Shown here piece after piece: positions 1 through 9,033 of a stretch of DNA of 64,000 nt. Source of the DNA: SAR202 cluster bacterium bin87 (lineage in GTDB: Bacteria > Chloroflexota > Dehalococcoidia > Lucifugimonadales > UBA3495). Positions within the stretch are counted from its first letter, which is position 1. Each line of letters starts with the position of its first letter. The stretch spans positions 177,180 through 241,179 of the forward strand of contig MPNC01000002.1 of NCBI GenBank assembly GCA_002238825.1. The letters run 5' to 3'. The notes under the pieces were generated by a model. The model did no database searches and was not told the origin of the DNA. It saw only the letters and a program-made list of their open reading frames with translations. The position numbers and the translations under genes are program-made.

Positions 1-395
1 CCAATGACGGAGCGGATCGCGCCGCCACTGAGTTCCAGCGAGTTCGCCAACACGGAGATGCCCTGAGTGGAGATATTCGGCTCCACCACCTGGTGGACGA
101 AAGTCAGGTTAGGCGTGCCGATGCCGCTCCCGTAGTTCGCCCGCTCCTCGCCCCGGTTCGCCGAGTCCATGTCAATTTTCAGTCTCGGCGTGCCAATCAC
201 GTCCACCGACTCGCTGGACGTCGGCGTTACCCGGATGTTCTCACCCAAGGCGTAGGTAGTGTCCGCCGGCCGAGCCGAGGAGCCCGCCACCCCGCTTTGA
301 CTGGACGCCGCCGGGGGGCCGACCAGCAGTGTCACCATCAACGAGAACACGATTGCGAACGCGCCGGTCAGATGCAAAAAACGATTGAAACGCAT
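1..395 (-). CDS. Exported surface repeat protein (N-terminal part, runs off the window)
   Basis: The reverse-strand ATG at 395-393 opens a frame that stays open to base 1, so only about the first 131 residues are present. The N-terminus is a classical signal peptide: MRFNRF, a hydrophobic stretch, then a PPAASSQS cleavage region. The mature part contains a pattern TYALGENIRV, then VDVIGTPRLKIDMD, then TPNLTFVHQVV and a later NSLELSGGAI. This matches the repeat often found in large bacterial surface or adhesin-like proteins (YAIGDTIxVTVTFSEAVDVTGTPQLxL). The family call is from memory of that motif. Function is probably cell-surface or extracellular; the missing C-terminus would show whether it has more repeats or an anchor. 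Confidence 0.7.
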   Translation of the reverse strand, partial: MRFNRFLHLTGAFAIVFSLMVTLLVGPPAASSQSGVAGSSARPADTTYALGENIRVTPTSSESVDVIGTPRLKIDMDSANRGEERANYGSGIGTPNLTFVHQVVEPNISTQGISVLANSLELSGGAIRSVI

Positions 396-871
396 TTATC
401 CCTTCTCTGCCAGCCATGGTTGAGGGCCCCGACGCTGGCGGTTTGAGAAGCTATTCAACCCGGCGGCGTCTGCCCGAACGCCGTAGCCTCGGCCCTTTTA
501 GCTCTCGTCCACCAGCATCAGAGCATCAGCGAGCAATGCCCTTACTCAAATGCCGGAGTAGTGAATCGCTGGGCTGGTTACAAGACCAACGACTCTGGCA
601 CGGCCAACTGACGGTGGCTAGGTTCGATGGTGTATTCGTTGATTTGACTTTGCGGCGTACTCGCTCCTCATTCTTTCGAATCACCTTGTACGTGACCCAT
701 AGGTATAAAGTGCTGCCGGAACGTACAGCCAGTGTGTCTTTGCGAACCTAGCGTGAGTGGGCCACGCGCGTTACATTTGCTGCGATGGCGCTGGAAAATT
801 GGTAATCTTCCCCCACGAGTTGGCGCCTGGCCCGGGCCGGCGCGCGAACCCCCAACCTTGATCATCGAATT
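396..871. other. Intergenic region between divergent genes
   Basis: No convincing gene is seen; the short ORFs here have atypical composition and no family resemblance. It must hold promoters for the surface protein (leftward) and the histidine kinase (rightward). A TATAAA at 704-709 is a possible rightward -10 element, but I see no well-spaced -35. Confidence 0.4.
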
Positions 872-2107
872 TTGCGGCGTTCCAAATTGAGCCATTACCA
901 GCGATTGCAACGGTTCGTCTGGGTCGAGCCCGACGTGGTGCGCCCGGCGGTGCGGGTCACGGTCTGGGGACGCTGGTTCCTGCTGCTCATTGGCGTTGCT
1001 CACCTCGCGTACCCTCTTGAGTTTTCGTACCCCCATGACTTGGAGCACGCGGTTCTGCACGTTCCGGTAGCCGCGCTGAACGGCTTGGTCCACCACCGGT
1101 TGCTCACCAACCGGTCGGTGACTTGGGGCTGGGCGCTGGCGTCGAGCGTCATGGACTTCGCCTTCACCACGTCCCATATCCTGATCCACCAGGGCGGATT
1201 TGATAACTACACCTTCCTCTACTACTATCCCGCCCTGGGCGCTTTCGTGGTCATCTTTTCCTCGTTCTCCCTCGTACTGGCGTGGACCACGACCGTCGCG
1301 GTCGCCTATGCCCTGGTGTGCCTGTTCGTGGGGCCCGGTCTGGACATCGGCGCCGGCGACGTGAAGGAGTTGGCGGCCCGGCTGGCGACGATGTATCTCA
1401 TGACCGTGGCCATCAGCCTCATCGTCCGCTTTGAGCGCGCTAGGCGGCAGGCGGCGATGGAGGGGGAGCGGCGGATGCAGCAGGAACGCATCGATCTCTC
1501 GCAGTCCATCCACGACACCGTGGCCCAGACTGCCTACATGATCGGTTTGGGGATTGACGGCGCCATCAGGCTGGCCGGGGATTCTAACCCGAGGTTGGTC
1601 GAGCGCCTCGCCGCGACGCAAGAGCTGTCGAAGTCGGCAATGTGGGAGCTGAGGCGACCCATCGACGTGGGCCGTCTCTTCGAGGGGCAGCAACTCGGAC
1701 CGGTGTTGCGGTCCCACACCGCGACCTTCTCGGCCATCACCTCGGTTCCAACCGAGATGGTTCAGTCTGGGGTGGAGCCGCCGCTGGCTGCGGAGGCGCA
1801 GGCCGGTCTCCTCACCATCGCGCACAACGCTATGACCAACGCCTTTCTCCACGCGCAGGCGGGAAGGGTTGAAGTCAAGCTCGACTTCGGGACCGACGCC
1901 GTGCGCCTGTCCGTCTCCGACGACGGGGTGGGGCTGCCGAGCGACTACGCCGAGCGGGGTCGTGGTTTTGGCGGTATGGAGAGAGACGCCCGGCGGCTGG
2001 GCGGCAGACTCATCGTGGAGACGGGCGAGCCGGACGGAGGGACCACCGTCACCTGCGTGGCTCCCTATTCGACAGTTCGAACAGGAGACTATGATGGCAG
2101 CGACTGA
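872..2107 (+). CDS. Sensor histidine kinase, HisKA_3 (NarL/DesK-type)
   Basis: This membrane sensor kinase phosphorylates the response regulator encoded just downstream. It is about 411 residues with the TTG start. Hydrophobic segments lie near residues 31-47, 85-105 and 115-157, with another near 172-185, so the input module is integral to the membrane. The phosphoacceptor is His214 in LSQSIHDTVAQ, the HisKA_3 H-box. An N-box-like AHNAMTNAFLHA and a G-box SDDGVGL mark the HATPase domain. No extracytoplasmic ligand domain of note is visible. The start is uncertain because no ATG or clear ribosome binding site lies upstream. The gene overlaps the next one by 17 nt, so the two are translationally coupled. 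Confidence 0.88.
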   Translation: MRRSKLSHYQRLQRFVWVEPDVVRPAVRVTVWGRWFLLLIGVAHLAYPLEFSYPHDLEHAVLHVPVAALNGLVHHRLLTNRSVTWGWALASSVMDFAFTTSHILIHQGGFDNYTFLYYYPALGAFVVIFSSFSLVLAWTTTVAVAYALVCLFVGPGLDIGAGDVKELAARLATMYLMTVAISLIVRFERARRQAAMEGERRMQQERIDLSQSIHDTVAQTAYMIGLGIDGAIRLAGDSNPRLVERLAATQELSKSAMWELRRPIDVGRLFEGQQLGPVLRSHTATFSAITSVPTEMVQSGVEPPLAAEAQAGLLTIAHNAMTNAFLHAQAGRVEVKLDFGTDAVRLSVSDDGVGLPSDYAERGRGFGGMERDARRLGGRLIVETGEPDGGTTVTCVAPYSTVRTGDYDGSD

Positions 2108-2762
2108 TGTGACCCGGGCAGATGTGATCCGGGTATTGGTGGTGGACGATCATCCCGTCACCAGGCGGGGGTTGCGCGACACCCTGGCAGACGAGACCGG
2201 CTTCGAGGTTGCGGGACAGGCTGCGAACGGGGTTGAGGCCGTTACCGTGGCGCGGGAAACGCGGCCCGACGTCGTCGTCATGGACCTGTTCATGCCCCAC
2301 AAGGACGGAGTGGAAGCCTGTAGGGAGATCACGGAGCTGCTGCCCGACACCAGGGTGCTGATGCTCACCGCCTCCGCCGAGGAGGACGACGTGATCCGCG
2401 CCGTGGCCGCCGGCGCCACGGGCTTCGTTCAGAAGTTCACGGGGAGCGAGGAGTTGGTCCACGCGGTGCACCAGGTGGCGGCGGGCAATCTGATGATCCC
2501 GGGAGACGCGGTGAGACGGGCGTTCCGGCTGTTGGGCGCGGGCGGCGCAGTGCAGCCGACTGCGGACGTGCTGTCAGCAAGGGAGCGGGAGGTGCTCACC
2601 CGGTTCGCTACGGGAAAAGCGTATGCGGAGATAGCCAGGGACATGGGCATCAGCAAGGTGACCGTGCGCAACGCCATCTACCGGGTTCAGAACAAGCTCG
2701 GGCTCGGGTCCCAGCAGGAGATCGTGGTGTGGGCGGTCCGCAACGGTCTGCTCGAGGAGTAG
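2091..2762 (+). CDS. NarL/FixJ-family response regulator
   Basis: A 223-residue two-domain regulator. The receiver domain (about residues 12-130) has the acidic pair Asp19/Asp20, the phosphoacceptor Asp65 in VVVMDLFMP and a Thr/Lys switch region (MLTAS, QKF). The C-terminal LuxR-type helix-turn-helix (about 158-218) begins LSAREREVL and carries EIARDMGISKVTVRNAI. The start at 2091 is supported by AGGAG at 2083-2087 and gives a 17-nt overlap with the kinase stop, so this is a cognate pair. Targets are unknown; neither flanking gene has an obvious operator. Confidence 0.92.
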   Translation: MMAATDVTRADVIRVLVVDDHPVTRRGLRDTLADETGFEVAGQAANGVEAVTVARETRPDVVVMDLFMPHKDGVEACREITELLPDTRVLMLTASAEEDDVIRAVAAGATGFVQKFTGSEELVHAVHQVAAGNLMIPGDAVRRAFRLLGAGGAVQPTADVLSAREREVLTRFATGKAYAEIARDMGISKVTVRNAIYRVQNKLGLGSQQEIVVWAVRNGLLEE

Positions 2763-3163
2763 CAGCTCAGGCACAACGGGGAGCGGCTCGGATTGACGAC
2801 GGGTCTACTCTGATTATAGAAGGGCCGGGGCAGAAGCGTTGAAGTTCAATCTTGGCGTCGTCGGTTCCGAAGCGCCAGTTGGTCGGGATGCGCGCGGCGT
2901 TGCGCCGGGTTTCGTAGGCGGTGCTTAACGACACTGAGGAATGCCTCCCCGCTGCGCCATTGAGAAATATTGCCGAAAAATCAGCGTTTGGGGATACCCA
3001 CAGACGGCAAGTTTTGGGAGCGCCGCCGCTAACCGTACGCAGTGATGTTGTGTTCGTGCGCCGTTCCGAAGCCATTCGCCCTATTGACACCGACTCTGGA
3101 GCGCTCAAGTTCATTACGTAAACCATCCCGTGCGGGAGGTGATCCCGCCGGTGCTATGATGCG
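2763..3163. other. Intergenic region, no gene recognised
   Basis: About 400 nt between the convergent response regulator and channel genes. Short ORFs on both strands show no domain and no good ribosome binding site. I see nothing definite in it. Confidence 0.4.
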
Positions 3164-4090
3164 TCAAACCCGGGCGCCGGCGGCCGGCGCGTTGGTCGCC
3201 AGATCGCCGCCGCAGTGAGGGCAAACGCCGGCTGAGTGGTCTGCATCGCTTTTGCCCTCATCGGCTGCGTTTGCCTCCATCATGGCGGCGCTTAGTATGC
3301 CGGCCGGCAGAGCGAACAGGCCGATGCCCAACACCGCAATCACGGCGGCCAGCATTCGCCCGATGCCCGTTACGGGCACGGTGTCACCGTATCCGACCGT
3401 CGTAAGGGTTACGACGCTCCACCACATCGCCGAGGGGATGCTGTTGAAAATCTCCGGCTGGGCCGCCGATTCCGCAAAATACATCAGCGCGGCGGCGATG
3501 ACCAACACCACCAGCAACCCCGCCACTGCGGTTAGCAACTGCCCCGCTTTCAGCCGGAGCGCCAACCCCAGCCGACGCCCGCCGGGGAAGTAACGGGCCA
3601 ACTTGGCCGAACGAGTCAACAGCCGTATCGCCAGCAGGAAAGAAAGGCTGAAGCTGTCGCCGAAGATCAGCAGCATCGCGATAGCAACCAGCGAGGGCAG
3701 GATGGCGGCCGCATCAATCAGCCCGGTGGGAGAAATCACGAATCGCAAGCGTTGCGGCCATGGCTTCCCTTCAGGGTTGGCCTCGGGGGACGACCACAAG
3801 CGCAATCCGTATTCCACTACGAACACTAATACGGTGCAATACTCCACCAGGTGGAACCAGAGGGAATAGGAGGCCTTCAGGGTGGGAACGGTCCAGAGGA
3901 TCAGCGACAAGGTGTTGATCAGGATGACGCACACCAGGAATATCTCCGGAATCACAGAACCCCGCAAATGCGGTCCCTCACCGGCGCCACCCTGCCGCAG
4001 CAGGTCGGGTGCTTCCAACGACGCGTACACTCTACCGCGCAAACCTGCCCGGCGGTCTGGGCGACTGTCGGAATTCGTAAGCGTGTCCAT
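3164..4090 (-). CDS. Voltage-gated-type potassium channel (6TM)
   Basis: An inner-membrane ion channel of 308 residues from the ATG at 4090-4088; a longer frame to 4201 exists but its extra 37 residues are not channel-like. Six hydrophobic segments are visible, including a charged S4-like stretch AIRLLTRSAKLARYF, then a pore loop with the K+ selectivity filter TLTTVGYGDTVP and a final inner helix. The short C-terminus has a single CPHCGGDL knuckle, half of a zinc ribbon. It is divergently transcribed from nspC. K+ channels recur, from general knowledge, in PspA/DUF350 neighbourhoods, so it probably belongs to the envelope island that follows. Confidence 0.9.
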   Translation of the reverse strand: MDTLTNSDSRPDRRAGLRGRVYASLEAPDLLRQGGAGEGPHLRGSVIPEIFLVCVILINTLSLILWTVPTLKASYSLWFHLVEYCTVLVFVVEYGLRLWSSPEANPEGKPWPQRLRFVISPTGLIDAAAILPSLVAIAMLLIFGDSFSLSFLLAIRLLTRSAKLARYFPGGRRLGLALRLKAGQLLTAVAGLLVVLVIAAALMYFAESAAQPEIFNSIPSAMWWSVVTLTTVGYGDTVPVTGIGRMLAAVIAVLGIGLFALPAGILSAAMMEANAADEGKSDADHSAGVCPHCGGDLATNAPAAGARV

Positions 4091-4248
4091 TCTGTTACCA
4101 TCCTTCACTGGGAGAATTGGGTATCCGCGCTGGTGTGGGTCAGCCCGTTCACTGTACGATTGCAGCCCGCGTCGCGGCAAACGACGTCGGTCCAGCGGCA
4201 CCCTGATTCATCAATGACAACTGAGCAAGATGGTCGAGTTGAAGGCAG

Positions 4249-5445
4249 ATGAACGTCGCCTCAGTGTGGTCTGAACAACTTGAAGCCGTTGTCTCCGGCG
4301 ACGTAGCGTTGGAAACCCCTGCCTTCATCTACGACGAATCCGGCATCGTCCGGCTCCTGGGAAGGGCAACAGACATCAGGGAACGGACCGGCTGCCGCGC
4401 GCTTTTCGCGGTGAAATCCTTCTGCTTTCGCGACGCGTTGGAGTTGATGGTTCCTTATCTGGATGGATTGGCCGTGAGTTCGCTCTTCGAAGCGAAGCTG
4501 GCGCGATCGGTCTTGGGCGACCGGGGCACGGTGCATTTCACCACTCCCGGCCTGCGGCCCCGGGATGCAGAGGAACTGGCCCGGCACTGCGACTACATAG
4601 CCTTCAACTCCGCCGGTCAGTGGCGTGCTTATCGAGACGCCCTGCACCCGTCGGTCCGGTACGGTCTGCGAGTTAATCCTGGATTATCTTTCATCGGCGA
4701 TGCCCGTTATGACCCATGTTCGCCCGGTTCCCGACTGGGCGAGTCGCTGGCGAGCGTTGCCCAAGTCCTCGATGAACCGGACTCCGTCTCGGGTCTACTG
4801 CTCCACACCAACTGTGACGCCACCGACTTTGGCCAATTGGAAGCCACCGTGAGTAAAATCCGTTCCTCTCTGGGCAACCGGTTGGAGGACGGCCGGCTGC
4901 GGTGGGTAAACCTGGGCGGCGGGTACCTGTTCGAGGATGAATCCACGGGCGACGTCCCCGACTTTACGCCCTTATACCGTACGATAGATTTGCTGCAACG
5001 GCGCTGCGGTCTGGAGACGATCATGGAACCCGGCGCCGCCCTGATACGCGCGGGGTGCTATCTCGTAGCCACTGTCCTGGAAGTCCAGACGCGGGACGGC
5101 CACCGAACGGCGATCCTGGACACCACGGTGAACCATATGCCGGAAGTGTTCGAATATCAATACGAGCCGGACGTTCTGGGGCACCGCGACACCGCGGAGT
5201 GGGCCTGCACGCTGGCGGGATGTTCCTGCCTCGCCGGGGACGTGTTCGGGGAGTACCGCTTTGACGACCCATTGGCGGTGGGAGACCGGGTCGTGTTTCT
5301 CAACATGGGCGCCTACACCCTCGTCAAGGCCCATATGTTCAACGGCGTCAACCTGCCGACGATTTACGCTCTGGACGCGGAGGGAAATCTGATCACCAAA
5401 CGACGGTTTACTTACGACGATTTCGCGTCGCGATGGGGAGCGTGA
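4249..5445 (+). CDS. nspC: Carboxynorspermidine decarboxylase
   Basis: A PLP-dependent fold-III decarboxylase (alanine-racemase-like barrel) that converts carboxynorspermidine or carboxyspermidine to norspermidine or spermidine, the last step of the alternative polyamine pathway. The 398-residue length is normal. It starts LETPAFIYDE, with the PLP lysine Lys56 in ALFAVKSFC, a glycine-rich PLP-phosphate region WVNLGGGYLF, EPGAALIRAG, and the characteristic GCSCLAGDVFGEYRF with the active-site Cys. The usual partner, carboxynorspermidine dehydrogenase, is not in the window. The downstream DUF3326 gene starts 8 nt after its stop, so the two are probably co-transcribed. The spacing to the divergent K+ channel is 158 nt. 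Confidence 0.9.
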   Translation: MNVASVWSEQLEAVVSGDVALETPAFIYDESGIVRLLGRATDIRERTGCRALFAVKSFCFRDALELMVPYLDGLAVSSLFEAKLARSVLGDRGTVHFTTPGLRPRDAEELARHCDYIAFNSAGQWRAYRDALHPSVRYGLRVNPGLSFIGDARYDPCSPGSRLGESLASVAQVLDEPDSVSGLLLHTNCDATDFGQLEATVSKIRSSLGNRLEDGRLRWVNLGGGYLFEDESTGDVPDFTPLYRTIDLLQRRCGLETIMEPGAALIRAGCYLVATVLEVQTRDGHRTAILDTTVNHMPEVFEYQYEPDVLGHRDTAEWACTLAGCSCLAGDVFGEYRFDDPLAVGDRVVFLNMGAYTLVKAHMFNGVNLPTIYALDAEGNLITKRRFTYDDFASRWGA

Positions 5446-5453
5446 GCAAGGTC

Positions 5454-6809
5454 ATGACGACTGTCGAACTGTACGAACGGGAGCTGGTGGTCCCCACCGT
5501 CGGACTTAACGCTGACCTGCTCCTGCAGTTGCGCGAAGCGGTGACGGAGCAGCTGAAATCGGACGAGATTCCGATCAGGCTCGCAGTGACGGGTAGGGCG
5601 ACGATCCCGAATTCCGATCGGGAAGGGAAGCACTGCGAAATCGGCCTGCTGCGGGGATTGGAGGGTTGTCGGCGGCCGGCGTCCATTTTTGACTTGGATC
5701 GCCGGCCCGTGGAAAACCCCGAGCAGTTCAACGCCGTTCTGCTGGTGCCCACCGGAGTGGGGGCAGAGATCGGTGGCCACGCGGGAGACGCGATGCCGGT
5801 GGCCGCCCTGCTCGCCGCGGTTTGCGACACGCTGGTCACCCATCCCAACGTGGTAAACGCGTCGGACGTGATCGAAATGCCGGCCAACTGCCTGTACGTG
5901 GAGGGCAGCGTCATTGCCCGGCTGCTGCAGGGCCAATTGGGTTTGCAGAGGGCCCGCAACAATCGCCTGCTGGTGGTGCTTGGTCCTCATGACGACGAGC
6001 TGTTCGTCCACGCTGCCATCAACTCCATCAACGCGGCCCGGACCTCCTATGGCCTGGCAAGGCCCCAGGTTCTCCGGCTGGAACAGGGCTTACAGATGGA
6101 CTCCCGGTATGCGCGGTCGGGGCGGGCGGCCGGTCGGGTGCGCGGGCTGGAGCCCCTGTTTGCGGAACTGGACCGGCGGCGAAATCAATATGACGCGGTG
6201 GCCATCACCTCTCTGATCGACGTGCCGGCCGGCTACCACTTTGAGTACTTTGACCGGATGGGCGAAATGGTGAACCCCTGGGGAGGCGTGGAGGCGATGC
6301 TGACGCACACGGTCTCGGCTCTTTATGACGTGCCGTCGGCCCACGCGCCCATGCTGGAGAGTCGGGAGGTAGCCAATGCTGACCCGGGCGTGGTCGATCC
6401 GCGCATGGCAGCCGAGGCCGTGTCGCTGGCAATGATCCAGTGCATCCTGAAAGGGTTGCAGCGCAGTCCCCGGCTGATCACCGACCCGGAAGCCCGGCGT
6501 CACCACAGCGTACTCAACGCGGCCGATATATCCTGCCTGGTGATTCCCGACGGATGCGTGGGTTTGCCGACTCTGGCGGCGCTGGAGCAGGGTATTGCTA
6601 CCATTGCGGTGAGGGAAAACCGCAACCTGATGAGCAACGACCTGACGGAACTGCCGTGGGGCCCGGGCCAGTTGCACATTGTGGAGAATTATTGGGAAGC
6701 CGCCGGCGTGATGGCCGCACTACGGGCCGGCGTAGACCCGGCGGCAGTACGCCGGCCGCTGGCCGGGGCTGAGATCACCGGGCCGGCAGAGACAACCGGC
6801 AGCATCTGA
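5454..6809 (+). CDS. DUF3326 family protein
   Basis: A 451-residue protein of unknown function, soluble as far as can be seen. The recognisable signature is VLLVPTGVGAEIGGHAGDA, which I associate with DUF3326, also found in cyanobacteria and plants; later conserved-looking blocks are VEGSVIARLL and CLVIPDGCVGLPTLAALEQG. The start at 5454 is chosen because AAGG lies at 5448-5451; an in-frame ATG at 5433 overlaps nspC but has no ribosome binding site. Tight linkage to nspC suggests a role in polyamine metabolism or use of its product, but this is inference. Confidence 0.8.
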   Translation: MTTVELYERELVVPTVGLNADLLLQLREAVTEQLKSDEIPIRLAVTGRATIPNSDREGKHCEIGLLRGLEGCRRPASIFDLDRRPVENPEQFNAVLLVPTGVGAEIGGHAGDAMPVAALLAAVCDTLVTHPNVVNASDVIEMPANCLYVEGSVIARLLQGQLGLQRARNNRLLVVLGPHDDELFVHAAINSINAARTSYGLARPQVLRLEQGLQMDSRYARSGRAAGRVRGLEPLFAELDRRRNQYDAVAITSLIDVPAGYHFEYFDRMGEMVNPWGGVEAMLTHTVSALYDVPSAHAPMLESREVANADPGVVDPRMAAEAVSLAMIQCILKGLQRSPRLITDPEARRHHSVLNAADISCLVIPDGCVGLPTLAALEQGIATIAVRENRNLMSNDLTELPWGPGQLHIVENYWEAAGVMAALRAGVDPAAVRRPLAGAEITGPAETTGSI

Positions 6810-6872
6810 CGGAGCAACCAACGGCGACGCGCGGGCTGCACGTCGCCCATCTCGGCTGCTTCCGCCGGACCG

Positions 6873-7151
6873 TTAGCCAGCCAGCAGGCCATCACCGATA
6901 AAGATGTGCTCCGCTTCGTCCAGCGTGAGATCGGTTTCAGGCAGGATAAGGTCCGATTCTACCAATTGATCCAGCGGCAGCGGCTCGCCCCGGTCGCGCA
7001 CCAGCTGGAACATCTCATCCAGCAGCGATTGGAATTGAACCTCGTCCTCAGCGGCCACCGCCTCCACCATGCGGTTATCAATTTCGTTGAGGTCATCGAT
7101 GACCGCCCCAGGCAGGTTGAACTGCCCCTCGCCAAGTATCCGTACAATCAC
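6873..7151 (-). CDS. pspAA: PspA-associated protein PspAA
   Basis: A small (92-residue) partner of PspA. The family pattern is clear: VIVRILGEGQF, then LNEIDNRMVEAV, LLDEMFQLVRDRGEPLP and a C-terminal DLTLDEAEHIFIGDGLL. I chose the GTG at 7151-7149 because the family normally begins at IVRILGEGQ and GGAG sits about 10 nt upstream. An upstream ATG at 7244 would add 31 non-conserved residues and overlap pspA. It lies directly downstream of pspA on the same strand, the usual arrangement in Gram-positive and Chloroflexota genomes. Confidence 0.85.
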   Translation of the reverse strand: MIVRILGEGQFNLPGAVIDDLNEIDNRMVEAVAAEDEVQFQSLLDEMFQLVRDRGEPLPLDQLVESDLILPETDLTLDEAEHIFIGDGLLAG

Positions 7152-7230
7152 GTTTTGCGCTCCAGTGCTGGGGAAAAGGGTGAGGTGATAACCGGGGGCT
7201 ATCGGCGACTGCGCCGCGGCAAACCCTCGG

Positions 7231-7953
7231 TCAGGCGCTTCCACCGCTGGGCGGAGTCGTCGCGCCGGAGTTTTTCAACGCGGCCAGTTCGGACTCCACG
7301 GTGCTGGAAGTGGAAATCTGCGCCAGTTCCCGGTCGATGTCGTCCCGGGGTCCGGTGATGTCGTCAAGCACGCCTGACTCCACCAACTCGTCGATAGCGC
7401 CGGCCTTGGCCCGCATCTGGTCCGTCTTGTTCTCGGCGCGTTGCACCGCCAGCGAAACGTCGCCCATCTCCTCGGAAATGCCGCCGAGCGCGGCGCCGAT
7501 GCGCACCTGGGCCTGGGCCGCCGTGTACTGAGCCTTGATGATTTCCTTCTGGTTGCGGAAGGCGTCCACCTTGGCCTGCAGGCGTTGCTCGGCCTGGGTC
7601 AACTTCTCCTGCTCCCGTTCCATGCCGGCGATCTGCTCGTCCAATCCCTCCAGTTCCATCAGAGCAGTCTGCTTGCGTTGCAGGGCCAGCCGGGCCAGGT
7701 CGTCCCGATCCGCGTCCACCGCTTGACGAGCCTGCCGGTCCAACCGGGCGATGTTTTCGTTGACCCGGTCGGCCTGCTGCTGGATGCGTCGCTTGGCGGT
7801 AACCATCTCGACCACGCCACGCTTCACGTTCTGGAGCATCTCCAGTTGTTTTTCATAGGAGTAGTCCAGCGTTTCCCGCGGGTCCTCCGCGGAATCCAGC
7901 ATGCGGTTCATTTTTGATTTTACAATGGTGGACATCCGGGAAAACATGCCCAT
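7231..7953 (-). CDS. pspA: PspA/IM30 (ESCRT-III-like) phage-shock protein A
   Basis: A membrane-stress effector that polymerises on damaged inner membrane. It is 240 residues and almost entirely helical, with the family N-terminus MFSRMSTIVKSKMNRMLDSAEDP and long charged coiled coils rich in Gln, Glu and Arg. The C-terminal tail is short (about 25 residues after the last helix). No PspF-type sigma54 activator or PspB/C gene is nearby. Its surroundings are instead PspAA, DUF4178, DUF350 and a K+ channel, which points to the polyamine-linked PspA context rather than the E. coli psp operon. Confidence 0.92.
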   Translation of the reverse strand: MGMFSRMSTIVKSKMNRMLDSAEDPRETLDYSYEKQLEMLQNVKRGVVEMVTAKRRIQQQADRVNENIARLDRQARQAVDADRDDLARLALQRKQTALMELEGLDEQIAGMEREQEKLTQAEQRLQAKVDAFRNQKEIIKAQYTAAQAQVRIGAALGGISEEMGDVSLAVQRAENKTDQMRAKAGAIDELVESGVLDDITGPRDDIDRELAQISTSSTVESELAALKNSGATTPPSGGSA

Positions 7954-8024
7954 GATCTCACTTTACTCCTTAAGGTATTTGGGTACGAAGTACCCCGGGT
8001 TCGGCCAGTCTATCAAACGGCAGT

Positions 8025-8201
8025 TCAATAGCCGCGTCTCGAACCGAAGAAGGCCATCCCCAACATCACCACCGCCGCAAGGATGCACAGCACACCGGCG
8101 ATGCGGAGCAGGAAGTCCAACACGCCAAGGACCATCAGGATGCCCAAGGCCAGCATGGCCAGTCCCAAAATAATTAAAGCCGCTTTACTCATACCACGCA
8201 T
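8025..8201 (-). CDS. Small two-helix membrane protein
   Basis: A 58-residue hydrophobic protein upstream of pspA on the same strand. After MRGMSKAAL come two transmembrane stretches (ILGLAMLALGILMVLGVLDF and IAGVLCILAAVVMLGMAFFG) and a basic end SRRGY. The ATG at 8201-8199 is chosen because GGAGG lies 7 nt upstream; an ATG three codons later is also possible. It may be a membrane partner of PspA, which is an inference from the 71-nt spacing and shared direction. Confidence 0.65.
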   Translation of the reverse strand: MRGMSKAALIILGLAMLALGILMVLGVLDFLLRIAGVLCILAAVVMLGMAFFGSRRGY

Positions 8202-8298
8202 CCCGCAGCCTCCATCGGAGGTTGATATAAACAGAGCATAATGGGCGTCGCCGGCGGCGGTCAAGCCGCGACGACCTCAAAGCACCGTGGCCCTGGGC

Positions 8299-8304
8299 TA
8301 TAAT
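8299..8304 (+). promoter_or_regulatory. Putative -10 element for the DUF4178-DUF350 operon
   Basis: A perfect TATAAT lies 71 nt upstream of the DUF4178 start. No good -35 was found at standard spacing. Confidence 0.4.
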
Positions 8305-8375
8305 GTGGCCCCTGACGACCACGCCGCTGCCTGGTTGCATTCGTTTCCATTCTTCCTCCGGCCGAGGAGGCCGCC

Positions 8376-9005
8376 ATGAGCAAACAATCATCGTTGGGCC
8401 GGCTGTTCGGCCGACTCACGGGCCGCGGAAACAGCCGGCCATCCGGCCTCGCCGATCGCCTGGCCGTCGACAACAGCATCCACGCGGCGCGGGCCGGAGA
8501 CGTCGTCGTAGTGCAGGGTCTGAACCTGGACGTAGATGATGCCTATCTGGTGGTGGAACAGGTCCATCGGTACGCCGGCAGCGGCGTTGAGTGGCGCGAG
8601 TTGGTGGCCTCGGACAGCCGCCGGCAGGTCTGGCTGGAGTGGTCAGGGAGCGGCGACAACCTGTTCGTCACCGCGACCACGGAACGCCGGCCCATGGGCC
8701 TGGATGCAATCGGTTTGACCGAGGACGACCTCATCGCGCTGGACGAGGAGCACTCGATCGACAACGGCGTGGTCATCGAAGAACGGCGTTACTCTTACCG
8801 CAACAGTTTCGAGGCGTTCTATTACCCGGGCGACCGCGCCGGCGAGGGAGAGGGCTTCTACATGTGGGAGTTCCTGGCGGACGATGGGCGCGATATGCTG
8901 GCCATTACCAAGTTCGAAGGCCTCCCCTTCGAAGCGCACTTCAGCGAAATAATTGACCCGGACAACGTGCTGCTATACCCGGGAGAGCGACCAGAGGTTC
9001 AATAA
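8376..9005 (+). CDS. DUF4178 domain protein
   Basis: A 209-residue soluble protein, mostly beta strand. The region from about residue 40 (GDVVVVQGLNLDVDDAYLVVEQVHRYAG) to the C-terminus (FYMWEFLADDG, DMLAITKFEGLPFEAHF) fits DUF4178, which from general knowledge co-occurs with DUF350, DUF4247, S-adenosylmethionine decarboxylase/spermidine synthase and PspA genes. AGGAGGCCGCC precedes the ATG. The gene is followed after 28 nt by the DUF350 gene and is surely co-transcribed with it. Confidence 0.72.
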   Translation: MSKQSSLGRLFGRLTGRGNSRPSGLADRLAVDNSIHAARAGDVVVVQGLNLDVDDAYLVVEQVHRYAGSGVEWRELVASDSRRQVWLEWSGSGDNLFVTATTERRPMGLDAIGLTEDDLIALDEEHSIDNGVVIEERRYSYRNSFEAFYYPGDRAGEGEGFYMWEFLADDGRDMLAITKFEGLPFEAHFSEIIDPDNVLLYPGERPEVQ

Positions 9006-9033
9006 CGATACGACTGAGTGTGGAGCGTGCCAG

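Noticed and set aside
416-751. Rightward 111-codon ORF upstream of the histidine kinase
   Set aside because: No domain, no ribosome binding site, and composition of a random frame between divergent genes.
668-1852. Long leftward ORF (394 codons) opposite the histidine kinase
   Set aside because: Antisense shadow rich in His, Arg and Gly; the opposite strand encodes a well-marked kinase.
2767-3126. Leftward 119-codon ORF
   Set aside because: No family resemblance or start signal; composition not like neighbouring genes.
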